This document shows positions 10,651-26,946 of a stretch of 64,000 bases of DNA, piece by piece (positions within the stretch are counted from its first letter, which is position 1; each line of letters opens with the position of its first letter). This DNA comes from Adineta steineri (taxonomy: Eukaryota > Rotifera > Eurotatoria > Adinetida > Adinetidae), in the NCBI GenBank assembly GCA_905250115.1, contig CAJNOI010000213.1, positions 1 through 64,000 on the forward strand, written 5' to 3'. The position numbers and the translations under genes are program-made. The notes under the pieces are model-generated. The model was not told where the DNA came from. It did no database searches and saw only the letters and a list, made by a program, of their open reading frames with translations.

Positions 10651-11689
10651 ATTATCAGTAGACTTCTTTTCTTTCTTTCAATTGTCTTTTATATTTTAAT
10701 AAAGAGAAACATTTATGTTCCAAATATATATACAATTCAATGAAATCAAACTAATCATCACAGGAAAAAAGTATTTTACTCTAGTGTTTGGATTCAAACA
10801 ATAAACATAGTCATCTATAATAAAAATAAATATTGAAATTGAGAATATTTTGTACAGTAATATGTATGAACTCTTCTAGATATTGATCAATCATATAAGT
10901 AGACTAATTGCAGTGACGTGATCATTTAATTATGAATTCTTTACTTGAAAAAGATGTTAGTTATCTTGTATGAAGTAGAAAGGTTTGAGAGAATGTATGT
11001 TTATCGTTTTTTGTGCTTATGCAACAGTGAATCCATTGAAATCGTTTTATTTATCCTAACATATATTATATAAATAATTTCTAAAGTAATGAATAGAAAC
11101 TTAATGCAATACTGTCTATTGCTATGTTGATATAAAAGCTCGTACTTTTCGAAAGCACTATTCTTTCTAGTTAATTTTTGACCTTCAGCAAAAGTGTTTG
11201 AATTTTCTTTCTAAATGGTAGATATCTCCTGCATTTCCCCCCGTTATACGTATATTCGATCTTAAGTAATTGTCTACTTCAACAAAAACTATTGCTCTCA
11301 GTATAGATGAATATTTTTTATTTCTCAAATGTTAATACAAAAAAATAGAACTTGAGATATGAACATAAAAAGATGAATTTTAGATATTAATCAAAAGACA
11401 ACTCGTGGTCTGAGTAGGAGAAAAGGGGAAAAGTTTGCATCATACAACTAATACATAAGAAAAACTATAAATAAAATGTTAATATTTTAGAACGTCACAA
11501 GAAAAGCGTGAATCAAGCATAGCTTAAAAAATTAGTCTACGATTTATTCGTTATAAAATCATTCTATAACGGATTTTAGTAGCCATATCACGTACAAGAT
11601 CAATTATAGAATTTGTTTTTATGTTCTAAAACATTACTGGGTAATTTGTCGTTTCTCTATTACATATTTCTGAGTAATGTTGAATTATG

Positions 11690-11790
11690 ATTGAACTTGC
11701 ATATATAAATCAATATCATTTGATGGTTTATAAAAACTTTTTGGTCTTAATACAAAAATGGTTGAACAAATGTGGAGATTTTATGAATAC
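11690..11790 (+). pseudogene. Partial duplicate of COPS8
   Basis: About 80 bp repeat the COPS8 exon at 10379-10460 (GAACTTGCATAT, TCAATATCATTTGATG, TTTTTGGTCTTAATAC and GGTTGAACAAAT are shared). The copy has small indels that break the frame, for example an extra AT after GCATAT. Immediately after, GTGGAGATTTTATGAATAC resembles the earlier COPS8 exon at about 10215, as if two exons were joined out of order. No start, splice or stop context survives, so this is a dead fragment. Confidence 0.65.
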
Positions 11791-12216
11791 ATTAAAGATA
11801 TGAATTGAAAAATCAAATAAGATTTTGAATTCTAATTTATGAAAATTCTTAAATCTAAATAAGAAATAAACTAATTATTGTAATAACATCGTTTAACTGT
11901 CAATTATTTAAGTTGAAAAGATAATATTGATAAATTCTTTTTCTAAAAAAGACATGTCAGTTATTTGGATGTAATAAAAGAATAAATATTTGTGGCATTA
12001 GCCTGATAATATTGTATAAGATAGTACCGTATACACACACACATATATATATATATAGACATCGGCACTTGCCTAGATTAGATTGTTTCTTTTTTCCTTT
12101 TTTTTCCCTCTTTAATAATAAAGATCAGTATCATAATAGCAAGGAGATGTATACTTATTCCTCTGAAGAATAAATTCTTAGATAAATACATCTAGTGAAC
12201 AAAAGACAAGATTATA
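11791..12216. other. Intergenic, upstream of the RhoGEF gene
   Basis: AT-rich, with a (CA)n/(TA)n microsatellite at about 12030-12060. No gene was recognised. Confidence 0.4.
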
Positions 12217-15200
12217 ATGAATGATGAATCAATATTATCAGATGATACAGATGATGATCGAACACAAAATGATCTTTTATCTTCATCGATTAGTTCCGAT
12301 GATATATTGGAAACTTCTTCAATCGAACCAATGCAAAATTCATTAATATCACTTTTATCAACGGAAGATATTGAACAATGTCTTTATGTTTTAAATATAA
12401 ATTGGCGTAAAAAATTTACAGTAAGTTAAACAAAGAAAAAAATTATATTTCTTGAAACAAAACAAAAAAAAAAGAAAGTCGATTTCGTACTCGTTAATCA
12501 TATTCTATGAGGGCATATATATATATATGTATATATATATCACTGATTTGCTTGTGTATACTACTGTCATCAAACTATGTGCGTCAATCAACATAAAAAC
12601 AACAGATAGAAAAAAAAAGAAAATTTTTTCATCATCTCTTTTTTGTTCTATTTCTAGTCTTATTTGTATTGTTATTCTATATTTAAGAAACAAAAAAAAC
12701 GATCATTATTTCTAGATTTATTATAGAAAAAAAAGATAATTTAAAAGAAGCATCTTTGTATTTTTCTTTATGAAGAAATTCTTTGTCTATGAGAAGAATC
12801 ATTGATGATGTCGTCAAGCCTGACGAAGGGCAAAATAAAAGAGCACACCGATGCCACCAGCAATTTCTTCTCTCTTCTCTCTTAGCTCATCAGTAGATAA
12901 CGTATAGATATTGTGAGATAAAAGAACAAGAATCAGTCTCATTGTAAATGGCATCAACAAGAAGAGAATCATGTTATGTCCTTCCTCCTTAATCGTCCGT
13001 TTTTTGACAATACTTATGGATAGGCTATGATCTTATTCGGTTGGCATATGTATCGACATTTGTTAATCTATGATGGCTACAGAACGAATCATTAGAACGA
13101 GAGAGAGAGAGACACAGAGACAAAGACAGAGAAACATGTTTTCTTTCTTTTTTTTCTTGTAGAAGTAATACTGATGAAGATTCTCTTTCTATATCAATGT
13201 ATTCATATAATAACAACTAACAACAAAACATTTCTATTTCTATTTTTTTTTCTTTAAAGATTTATTTATCAAATAATCAAGATCAACAACAAATAAATTC
13301 TTCTTATTCCCACGACAATATTTGCAATTATAAATTAAATCCATTAAATTCTTATTGGGATCATTCAGGAGGATCATTACCATCAGTTTATTTCAATAAT
13401 AATGATAATAATAATAATAATATTTTATTAAATTCTTTAACAACTGATAATCGTTTAAAACCTTTTGCTGAAAGATTACTTGAATTAGAACATAAAATAC
13501 TTACAGGAATTAGAGAAAAATCAAATGAACAACAAACATCATCAACATCGCTAAATAATTTTCAACAACATCGATCATCATTAAATAATATTAAACAAAC
13601 ATTTTCAAATGATAAGAAACATTTATATTATATTGCATTGATTTCTTATCCAAAAAAAAAGTAAAAGAAATTTGTTTTATGAAAATAATTCCTTGTTCCT
13701 AAATATTTTAGTTATTTTTCCAAATTAAAACTTCGTCGTATTGATACTTCTCGACAATATTCATTGAATGAAATAAATGGTATGTCATCAATAGAAATAT
13801 TACCAACTGATTCTCGATCATCTTCTCCATTGTTTTTCGAACCACGACGACATTCAATAACAACAATAAATACATCGGATCATAATTTAACTATTGAAAA
13901 ATGTCAAGATAAACAAACAAAATTTGAAATAAAAACAAATACATTTAATAGAAATATTCAACTTAAAACTAAACAAGATGAAACAATTTATACGAATAAT
14001 CAATCGTCATCAAATACAAATAAATCATTTGCACCACATAAAATTCAAGTTCATCATCCAACGAAATCATCAAGTAAATTCTGGTTTTTTTTAAAAAGAA
14101 AACTTTTATTTAAATCTTTTCTTTTTTTTTGTTTAGTTGTGAATAATTCTCTTCAAAGTATTCGTGTTTGTGTTAGTTCATCACCTTATGATAAAGAATT
14201 TATTCAAAAAATTGAAACACAATCTCCAAGTTATTCATCAATTCTATCAAATATTGTTACAGATAATCATCCTAAAGAACAAACAAAATCAAATGAAATA
14301 GAGGAAGAAACATTTGATCGTCGTCCACTTCTTGATCTTATTAATCAACTTAATCAAAGAAATGTATCTAATCAAGCTGAAAATCATTCAAATAATCTCA
14401 CAAGAACATCTTCAAATATTTTACCACCAAAACAAAATTCAAATAATCTTACAAGAACATCTTCAACATCTTCAAATATTTTACCACCAAAACATATCAC
14501 ACCTTTTAAACCAGTTATTCTTCGGAAAAAATCTCAGGTTTATTTTACTTTTTGTTTCTAATTAAATATTTTCTATTTTGATTTAATTAAGAAATCAATT
14601 GATCGTTTTAATTATCTTAATAATATTCAAGAAAGTTCTCCATCAAGTCCATCATATACACGTCGAAATGGTGTTGTTCGAAGTTATACAATCCCAAGTC
14701 CAACTGATGTAAATAAAAATTTTAATCAAATATCTTCTCAAGATCCAATAATATGTCAATCAACACCACAATTAAATTCATCTGATCCATCAATTGAATC
14801 TTCAAATTCTACAACTATACAAGATAATTCTTCATTATCAACAAGTGCTATTAGTTTAACTAATACATTAAATCCTAATGTAACTCCTACGTCTTGTGTC
14901 ACAATTGATGACAAAAATGAGGTATATTTATTTGTTATTTTCTTTCTCATAGATTTATTATGACATATACCCATAACAACATATTCGTTGATTAGACGAG
15001 AAAAACAAAATTCTTCTCTTTTTCTTTTCTTTTCTTTTCTGCATATATTATTGAGTAACATATTAAACATATCATAGATATCATTAACGTATGTCAGACA
15101 AAAATAGATTAATTAAAACAAATTTAATACGTGCATCAACTTTAGTTATTGATGATCAAATTTCAAATTCAACGAGAAATCTCTATGCTAAAAGACGTCA

Positions 15201-18200
15201 TCATACAGAACCACAACAAGAATCTTCTTCTTATCAAGTCTTTTTTTTTGTTTATTTCATTTTTTTATTTTTATTTTATTATTTTAGGCTAAACGGAAAG
15301 CAATTGCTATGCAAATGTATGATACAGAAAAATCATATGTCGAAGCTCTCAAAAATCTTGTTACAGTAACTTTGTTTCACGAAGAAAAAAATTAAAATAT
15401 TTTTTTTCTCTCTCTCTCGTTTTTAGAAATATTATTTACCAATGAAAGATAAAAATATTGTTTCCAATGATCTTATTAATGATATATTTTATAAAATACC
15501 AGAAATTCATATTCATCATACGGTATTTTCTATTCTCTATTAAATGATTTGTTTATTAGAAAATTCTGTTACGTATTGTCAGAGAAAATGATTAACTTAG
15601 AAACTAATAGATAATACATTGTAGAAAGATCCTTGAACATTCTAGAATGTTTATGAGAATTTATTCTTCTAGTAAATAAAGAAATTTGTCGTTAAATATA
15701 TAATTATTTAACTATCATGTCATATCAATTTCTAACTTAATCATTTTCTTTGACAGTATACAACAGAACTTATCTCTTCCTTTCCAAACCTTCATAACTC
15801 ATAATCTCTCATGAAAATATCATAGTTATCTATTAAGACATTGAAATCTTTTTTATTTTTCAAGGCATTTTTAATTTCACTTTCACAAAAATTAAGTCAA
15901 TGGAATAATAAACAAACAGTTGGTGATATTTTATTACAAATGGTAAATAAATAAAATAAAATAAAATAAAATAAAAATCTATTTTTTGTGATATAGTTTA
16001 CACGAACATCAGTTATTGAAACATATACAGGTTTTGTTAATAATTATAAAACAGCTCAAATAGCAATTCGTTTATGTCGAGATTTTTCTTCATTTAATAA
16101 ATTTCTTGAACAACAAGCACGTGATCATCGTGGTAAATTAACATTAAGAGATTTAATAATTCAACCGGTGCAACGTATTCCAAGATATGAATTATATTTA
16201 AAAGATTTTCTTAAATGTACAAATATAAATCATCCGGATTATCAATTATTGCTTAAAGCACAATTAGAAATTCATTCATTAGCTAAACAAATTGATCAAG
16301 TACAAAAAGAAGTTGGCTCAGCTGAAGTTACTCTTACAAATAATTCATTAGAAGTTGTTCAAGATATGATTGAAAATTTAACGGATGTACGTTGATTTGT
16401 TTTCTTCGTACGAAAAAATATTCTTTTCTTTTAATTTTAATTTTAGTTGGTTCATATAAATCGATATTATATTTGTCATGATGTTGTTACAGTTCAATCA
16501 TCATCTGGATTAAAAAAAGATCGATGTATTTTTTTATTTAATGATCTTATTATTATCACAAGTTGTAAACGAAAATATGCAGCTTTAGCAAAAAAAACAA
16601 ATAATTCTGTTATTGTGTAAGGCAATTTTTTTTTGAAGAAAAAAATAACTTTTTATTGAATTTATTTAGGAATTCTCCATCGGGTAAACAATATATTGAT
16701 AATGCGAAACATAAATTAATTATGAAAATTCCACTTGATACCGTTGATCTCGCTGCAGGTAACCTTTTTTTAATTAACAATTCTCATTTACTAACAAATG
16801 AAAAAGACAATATTGACATCCAGTCTTTTTGGATAATCGTTCGAAGATGTATTATCTAACAGCCAACACAATATAAATTATGAGTTAGTAATTACAGGAA
16901 CAATCAGATATTTGCACAAACATATAAAAGTACATTTCAGTAGGAATAAACTTCCTGACAGAAGTATAGAACTTTAATAGAAAACACCCTACAAAATCCA
17001 AAAAACAAAGATACTTGTGCAAATATCGAATAGTTTCTGTAGATACTGACTCGTGATTTATTCTATCCTCTTGGGGATATGAGACGTATATCTACATTCA
17101 GTTTCGAATGAGTAGAACGAAAATTATGTAGACTTTTGATCGTGCATTTTTAATTCTACATACTAGTGTAGGGCATGAATATGTCACTAGCAACATAGTG
17201 TAATATAACCATCTATACAGTGTTCGCGCAAAGTTCCTTTGCAATGAATATATTCTTTTTAACAATCATTGATTTTTTTCCATTCTGAAAACATACTAAA
17301 TTGAAAACATGTTTTGAATATTTAACTATCGTGCAGAGAGTTTCTTCAAAATCTTATTTCTTTTATCAACACAAAATTTTAAAATGACTGAGCTCATTCT
17401 CCTAGACTACTCTCACACAGAGATGGGCAACTCCAACTCTGGAGTTGACACTTTAACTCCTTGGAGTTGGAGTTGGTGCTTTTTTCCAACTCTAGTGGAT
17501 CTCATGACGTGTAAGAGAACAACAAAAAATATCCATCAGAGATGAGCAACTTCAACTCTGGAGTTGGAGTTAACTCCGGAGTTGACGCTTTTTTATCTGG
17601 AGTTGGAGTGGAGTTGTGAGAAACGAGATGGAGTTGGAGTTGCTCATCTCTGTTCTCTCACTATAAGAATCTCTATATAATCTCTGTGAGTTTATAGTGT
17701 TATAAATTTGTGTTAGTTTAATTGAGAACTAATTATGAATTACTTATAAAAGTATATTTCCATATAAATGAAATCGATCGAGATTTTTGACATTATGTAT
17801 TACTGGCATCGATTTAATATTTATTTTAATTTCATTTAAAATTAGATCATTTAAAAAAGACGAGATCATTTGCATCAACACCTCCAACATTAAAAAAATC
17901 TCATTCAACTGCAAGTGCAACATTAGATAAACATCGACATTTAGAAGAAGATATATTTACACTTGGACAAATGTCTGATTTAGCTAAAACAATAACTGTA
18001 CCTCATCAGGTTATTTTATTTAAATTAATTTTCGTTTTTTTTTATTTATTTATTTAATTTTGTTTTGTAGCAATTAGATGATTCAATAAAAGAAACTATT
18101 AATATTGTAAATAAATGTTTACTTGATGAAACAACAACAACGAATACAGAATCAAATAGTATCTCTGATAATAATAATAATCATAAATCGAATAATGTTC

Positions 18201-20162
18201 AATTAATATTAAATACAACGTAATTTAAAATAATTCTTTTATAAAAAAAAAAAAAATGTGAAATTTTTCAATTTGTAGAGATTGTATAGAAACAATTGAT
18301 ATTATTTTTTCATCATCTGAACAGAAGATTTCATGGGAAAAAAATTTTCTTGAAGCAAAAAAAATACTTCGTAAATATTTCTTTTGACAATTTTTTTTTC
18401 TGAAATTTCGTTAATTTAATTTCAAGTTGAAATCGCTGCTGGACAAAGAAATATTAGTTTTCAACAAGTTCTTACTCTTCCACATCATCGACCAGGAAGT
18501 CAAGTTCGTATTTTTTAATATTATTTCAAAAACATAAATTCAACTTAACTTCTCTTTAGTTTTCTTGTGGTACTGTTCGACCTTGTTCAAATGATGTTTG
18601 TTTATGTAATAATGAAGGCGAAATCTGTTTAATAAATATTGAATCTGATATAACAGTAAAAAGTTTTAATGGAATAACATTATCAGATATAAAATGTATT
18701 GCTTATATTCCATCAAATAAAATTCGTCAAAAAGCATCTTCAATAAAATCAACAAATCATGAACGTAAAACAAGTTATCTTACAAAACAACCATCAACAA
18801 ATTCTGATGATACAATTCCTATTGATTCATTACTTGATAGTGATACAAGTGATGATGATGATATTAGTCATGATGATAATTTATCTTTAAATACAGTTGA
18901 AGAAGATTTTATTAATGAACAACAAATTAGTAAAGATGCAACATTATGGTTAGGAACAGAAAATGGAGAGTAAGATATTTTTCTTTATTTTTCTTTTAAT
19001 TATTTTATTCTTCTCCAGATTATTTATTTATGAATGTTCACAAACAATGAAAAGTATTGCAAGAAAAAATGGGATAATTAAACAATTAAATTTATCAATT
19101 CATTCAATTTTGTTAGTTTATTTCGAGAGAGAGAAAAACAAAAGAAATTATTTTTTATTTTCTTTTAATAGATATACAGATAATAAAGTATTTCTTGCAT
19201 TAAATCATGGAAAATTATGTGTTTTTAAAAGAGATCTAAGTAATTAGTATGATTTGATTTTCAAAGAAAGATTTTTTTTGTTTAATTTAAAGATGGATGT
19301 TGGGATTTTGATTCACCAATAATCCGATCAATTGAAGAAAATAGTCGATTATCAAGTAATAAAACAGGAGAAAATTATGATGAAGAAAATACTGATCCAA
19401 TATCAATAATGACATTAGCTGCTGGAAAATTATGGTGTGCTATACGAGATAAAATATATGTTGTTTGTATTAATTCATTAAATGTTCAAGTAAATTTTAA
19501 AAATAATTTCTTCAAAAAAATAAAAAATTCATTTTTAGCATTCATTTATTGTTGATGATTGTCATCGACATGTCTCATGTATGGCAACAAGTGGTTCGTC
19601 TATGCATCATGTATGGATTGCATCACAAGGTTCACATGAAATTCGTCTTTATCATGCAACACATTTTGTTTGTTTATTTGAAACAAGTATAAGAACAGCA
19701 GTTACACAAAAATTACAAGGTTTTTTCTATTATCTGATTTTCTTTTCTAATAAATAAATGTTTTCTATTCATTTAGCATGTGATGATATAATTCGTGTTC
19801 ATAAATTAGGTTGTCTTTATGTAAGTACACTTCATGTATGTAAAGAAATCTTATGGATTGGAACAAGTGCTGGAATAATTGTTAATTTAATAATTCCACA
19901 ATTAATTGATTTATTATCAATAAATGGAACAAGTAAATTAACATTAAATTCAATTCAATTAAAAGGTTTAACATTTGGTCATGTTGGACCTGTTCGATTT
20001 ATATTATCAACTGATAAAAATATTCTTTCAACAACCGATGATGGATCAACTATAAAAACATTTGTTATTACGATTGGAGATGGATTTGAAGATTTTAATA
20101 ATAATGATGAAACATTAGGAAAAGATGATGCACTATCACATCTTATTCTTTGGAATTTATAA
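12217..20162 (+). CDS. ARHGEF17: Rho guanine nucleotide exchange factor, ARHGEF17/TEM4 type
   Basis: Activates Rho-family GTPases through a Dbl-homology domain; vertebrate ARHGEF17 acts on RhoA at the actin cytoskeleton and junctions. The acidic N-terminus MNDESILSDDTDDDRT is followed by a long, low-complexity Ser/Asn-rich region (about 13260-15236). The DH domain is encoded at about 15288-16390 (MYDTEKSYVEALKNL; TLRDLIIQPVQRIPRYELYL). A PH-like part follows (RCIFLFNDLIIITS; KLIMKIPLDTVDLA). The C-terminal beta-propeller (about 18940-20162) has WLGTENGE, YTDNKVFLALNHGKL, KLWCAIRDKIYVV, LWIGTSAGI and the tail ETLGKDDALSHLILWNL, matching the ARHGEF17 C-terminus. Two introns are long: 12421-13259 (low-complexity) and 16759-17845 (holds a MITE). 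The joint between the exon ending near 14920 and the frame at about 15097 is unresolved: the obvious GAG/gtatat donor gives a stop with every phase I tried. Confidence 0.9.
12421..13259. repeat. Low-complexity intron of the RhoGEF gene
   Basis: An 839-bp GT-AG intron, long for this window. It contains a TA/TG microsatellite (about 12515-12545), A-runs and a GAGAGAGAGAGA/CAGAGACAAAGACAGAG purine stretch (about 13100-13132). Open frames here are artefacts of simple sequence. Confidence 0.7.
17417..17653. mobile_element. hAT-type MITE in a RhoGEF intron
   Basis: The ends are ACAGAGATGGGCAACTCCAA at the left and TGGAGTTGCTCATCTCTGT at the right. They are flanked by near-identical 8-mers (ACTCTCAC 17409-17416, TCTCTCAC 17654-17661; 7 of 8 match). 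The interior is made of repeated GGAGTTGGAGTT and AACTCCAACTC units. A second copy of the left end (CAGAGATGAGCAACTTCAAC) starts at 17538, so the element is internally duplicated or a second one has nested in it. No coding capacity. Confidence 0.8.
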
Positions 20163-20880
20163 CATTATATATAAGGCTGCTGGTCAGCGATCTTCTGTTT
20201 TTTTCCTCTTTCGATGTTTTTGAAGAATACAAAAAAAAAGAGAAATGTTTTCTCTTTTCGATATGAACTTGTTTAAGATGTTTTTAATAATAATAAATAT
20301 ATTTCGAATATATTATTTTATCATATACAGATCAATGGAAATATTTTTTCAAAATTTCTATTTATTTATAAAAGTAAAAGATTATAATTGTCATTGAATA
20401 GTTTGTAGATACGAATTGAAGATGATTATATTAGTAAAGTAAGAACTATGATAAATCAATTTTAATCATTAGACTTATTTAAAATATTTTTTATGAAAAT
20501 TTTATACTTGAAAATCTAAGATAATTATATTTGATTAGAGATGAAAGAAAAAAAATGTCCTCTGATGATAAATAGAGATATAAAAATGTACATGATCATA
20601 TAAAATAAGAAAGAACAGAAAAAAAACCGTGGTTTTAGTAACATACAGTTTGATATTTTATAAAATAATATATAATGATTACTCAGGCATAAAGTGTTCT
20701 CTAATAAAAACGTTGGTTTTAGACACGTAAATATAACCATTGATTTTTTTTACTCATTCTTACTCTATTCACACGTAGAGAAAGATAGATTTTGTAGTAT
20801 TAAAAAGTTAAATTATCATTTTATTATGGTTTGTTATATACTTAATTAAATATTTTAAAAGATTTTATTTATTTAATTAG
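20163..20880. other. Intergenic, between the RhoGEF and Na+/K+-ATPase genes
   Basis: No gene was recognised. AATAATAAATATAT near 20290 is a likely polyadenylation region for the RhoGEF gene. The start codon of the ATPase may lie here as a tiny exon: ATG at 20826 is directly followed by gtttgt, and the acceptor ttaattag ends at 20880. Confidence 0.4.
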
Positions 20881-24909
<4,029 letters not shown>

Positions 24910-25095
24910 ATTTCATATCGACTTTTACTTTTTATTCTCAATTTTGTTCAAAAGACTTCTTCTTTTTTCAATTAGAAATACTTCATTATTTACTTTATAT
25001 TTTATTCTTATTTGTAATGAAACCTAATTTATTGTTCTAATTATGACAAAGATAATAAAACTAAAAACTTTTACTAATAAATAATATCGACGAAA

Positions 25096-26541
25096 TTATG
25101 TAATTGTTACTAAAAGAGACAAAAAGAAAAACAATGTTGAAATTTTCAAAGGAAAAATGAATAATATCTTACCACAATTTCCAACTCCATCAATAAAAAA
25201 TCTAAGAAGACGAGAATTAGTCCAATCCGTAACATATAAATTTCTATAATATTGATCAAATATTAAATCAAATGGTTCGCTTAGTAATTGTCTTGAATTT
25301 TGTTGAATTCCATCAATAATAATAGTTCCTGATTTCGCTTGTTGTGTCCATCTGACAATTCTATGATTACTTGTATCAGCTATAAAAATATCTCCATTTG
25401 AATGAAGAGCAATTCCTCTTGGAAAAGCTAATTGATGTGTTCCATTTCCTTGCCCATTGCCTCCAGCAATAACAACTCCTTCTTTAGCTCCTTTTATCCA
25501 TTTAATAATTCTATGATTCGCACTATCTGATATATAAATTGCCTGATCATTTTCATTAAAAATAATATTTCTCGGTTGATTTAATTGATTTAAATTCGAA
25601 CCTTTTCCATAACCACCAGCAATAACATGAACATTACTTTGTGTTGAATTTATTTTTTCCCATTTTGTTATACGATCTTTATTTATTTCTGATATAATTA
25701 ATGATCCTTGATTATCGATTAATAAAGATTCACATTCAATATTTGGTATTATTGTATGACTAATTTTTGAATCTTTCATCCATTTTAAAACTCTTTTATT
25801 ACCTTTATCACAAATAAATATATTTTCATTCATTTTATCAATAACAATATCTCTTGGGTATGATAATTGATCAGTTTCTTTCATTGAAATTGAAATTGGA
25901 TTATTTATTGATTGTTCTGGTGTCCATAAAAGAATACGATGATTTCCAGAATCTGCTATATAGATTGAAGTATCATTTCTATCATCAAGAAATAATCCAG
26001 TTGGACCTTTAAGTTTATTTAAAACTGTATTACTATCAGATGACCAATCACATGATGGATGGAATGGTTTACTAGCTGTTGATGAAATAGGACGTGATGC
26101 TAAATATATTAACAAAATTATTTAAAATAATTTTTTTAAAGAAAATCAAACAAACTTGTTGTTATTGATGTTTTATTCCATGATGGACAAATTTCATTAG
26201 TTGCTTTATCCAATGGATAACATAATGATCGATAATCACAAAGAGGATGTTCAATACAAATAGAATTATGATCATGACATGTTTTACTAATTGTAGAACA
26301 AGGAATCATTGAAGAACAACGTAATGTTGTTAAACCACATATTCCCGAATCATCTTTTTTATCCCAACGATAAAAACATCCACATTCTTTATTTGGAGAA
26401 CATTGATTATATTCACTAATACCATCACAAGTTGGAACACTTATTGATAAACCTAAATACAATTATATTAGTCTTGAAATTTAAATGAAAAAACTTACTA
26501 CTAAGAATAATTGATAGAAAACACACAATATTGAATAACAT
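25096..26541 (-). CDS. Secreted NHL-repeat beta-propeller protein
   Basis: A signal peptide is encoded by a small first exon (MLFNIVCFLSIILS, start 26541). It is followed by a Cys-rich stretch of about 95 residues (NQCSPNKECGCFYRW, CSTISKTCHDHNSIC) with paired cysteines, then about 280 residues of NHL repeats (IADSGNHRILLW, ICDKGNKRVLKW, ISDSANHRIIKW, IADTSNHRIVRW, VTDWTNSRLLRF), one per propeller blade. Such propellers usually bind proteins, glycans or RNA; with a signal peptide this one probably acts outside the cell. The last 70 bp contain a GT-AG intron; spliced, the protein ends GVGNCVTIT, while unspliced it runs to the same stop. The ligand is unknown. Secreted NHL proteins are numerous in bdelloids. 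Confidence 0.85.
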
Positions 26542-26946
26542 TTTCTTTTTCGAAATGAAAGATAATAATATTGAAAAATATTTTTTGTCTCGTATTTATC
26601 TATTCACTGATTGTTCTACTCTCCTATCTAATACAACATGAGAATCATTGTCATATGTTTTAAGCAAAGGTTATAGGGTTATAGTCCTTCATATTTATAT
26701 CGAATCTTTTGATTATCAATGAGAAAAAATATATAAAATCAGTGCATTTTGGTCATCATTTACCTGGATCAAAGTTGAAAATATTATTTTTCTTTTTTAT
26801 GGACTTTGATCGGTTAGGTTAATGTTTTATCTAGAATATTTATAATTATTTCATTCGATAGTTTTATTGTTATTTAATAGTTAGATTTCAAATCTTTTAA
26901 TAAATATAGTTTAAATCAGTATGATAAATTGGCGGTTATATTAAAA
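26542..26946. other. Divergent intergenic region
   Basis: Lies between the divergently transcribed NHL (-) and type I membrane protein (+) genes, so it must hold both promoters. No repeats were recognised. Confidence 0.4.

Noticed and set aside
13025-13216. 63-codon Ser/Leu/Arg-rich frame
   Set aside because: Made by the GAGAGA/CAGAGACA purine tract inside a RhoGEF intron.
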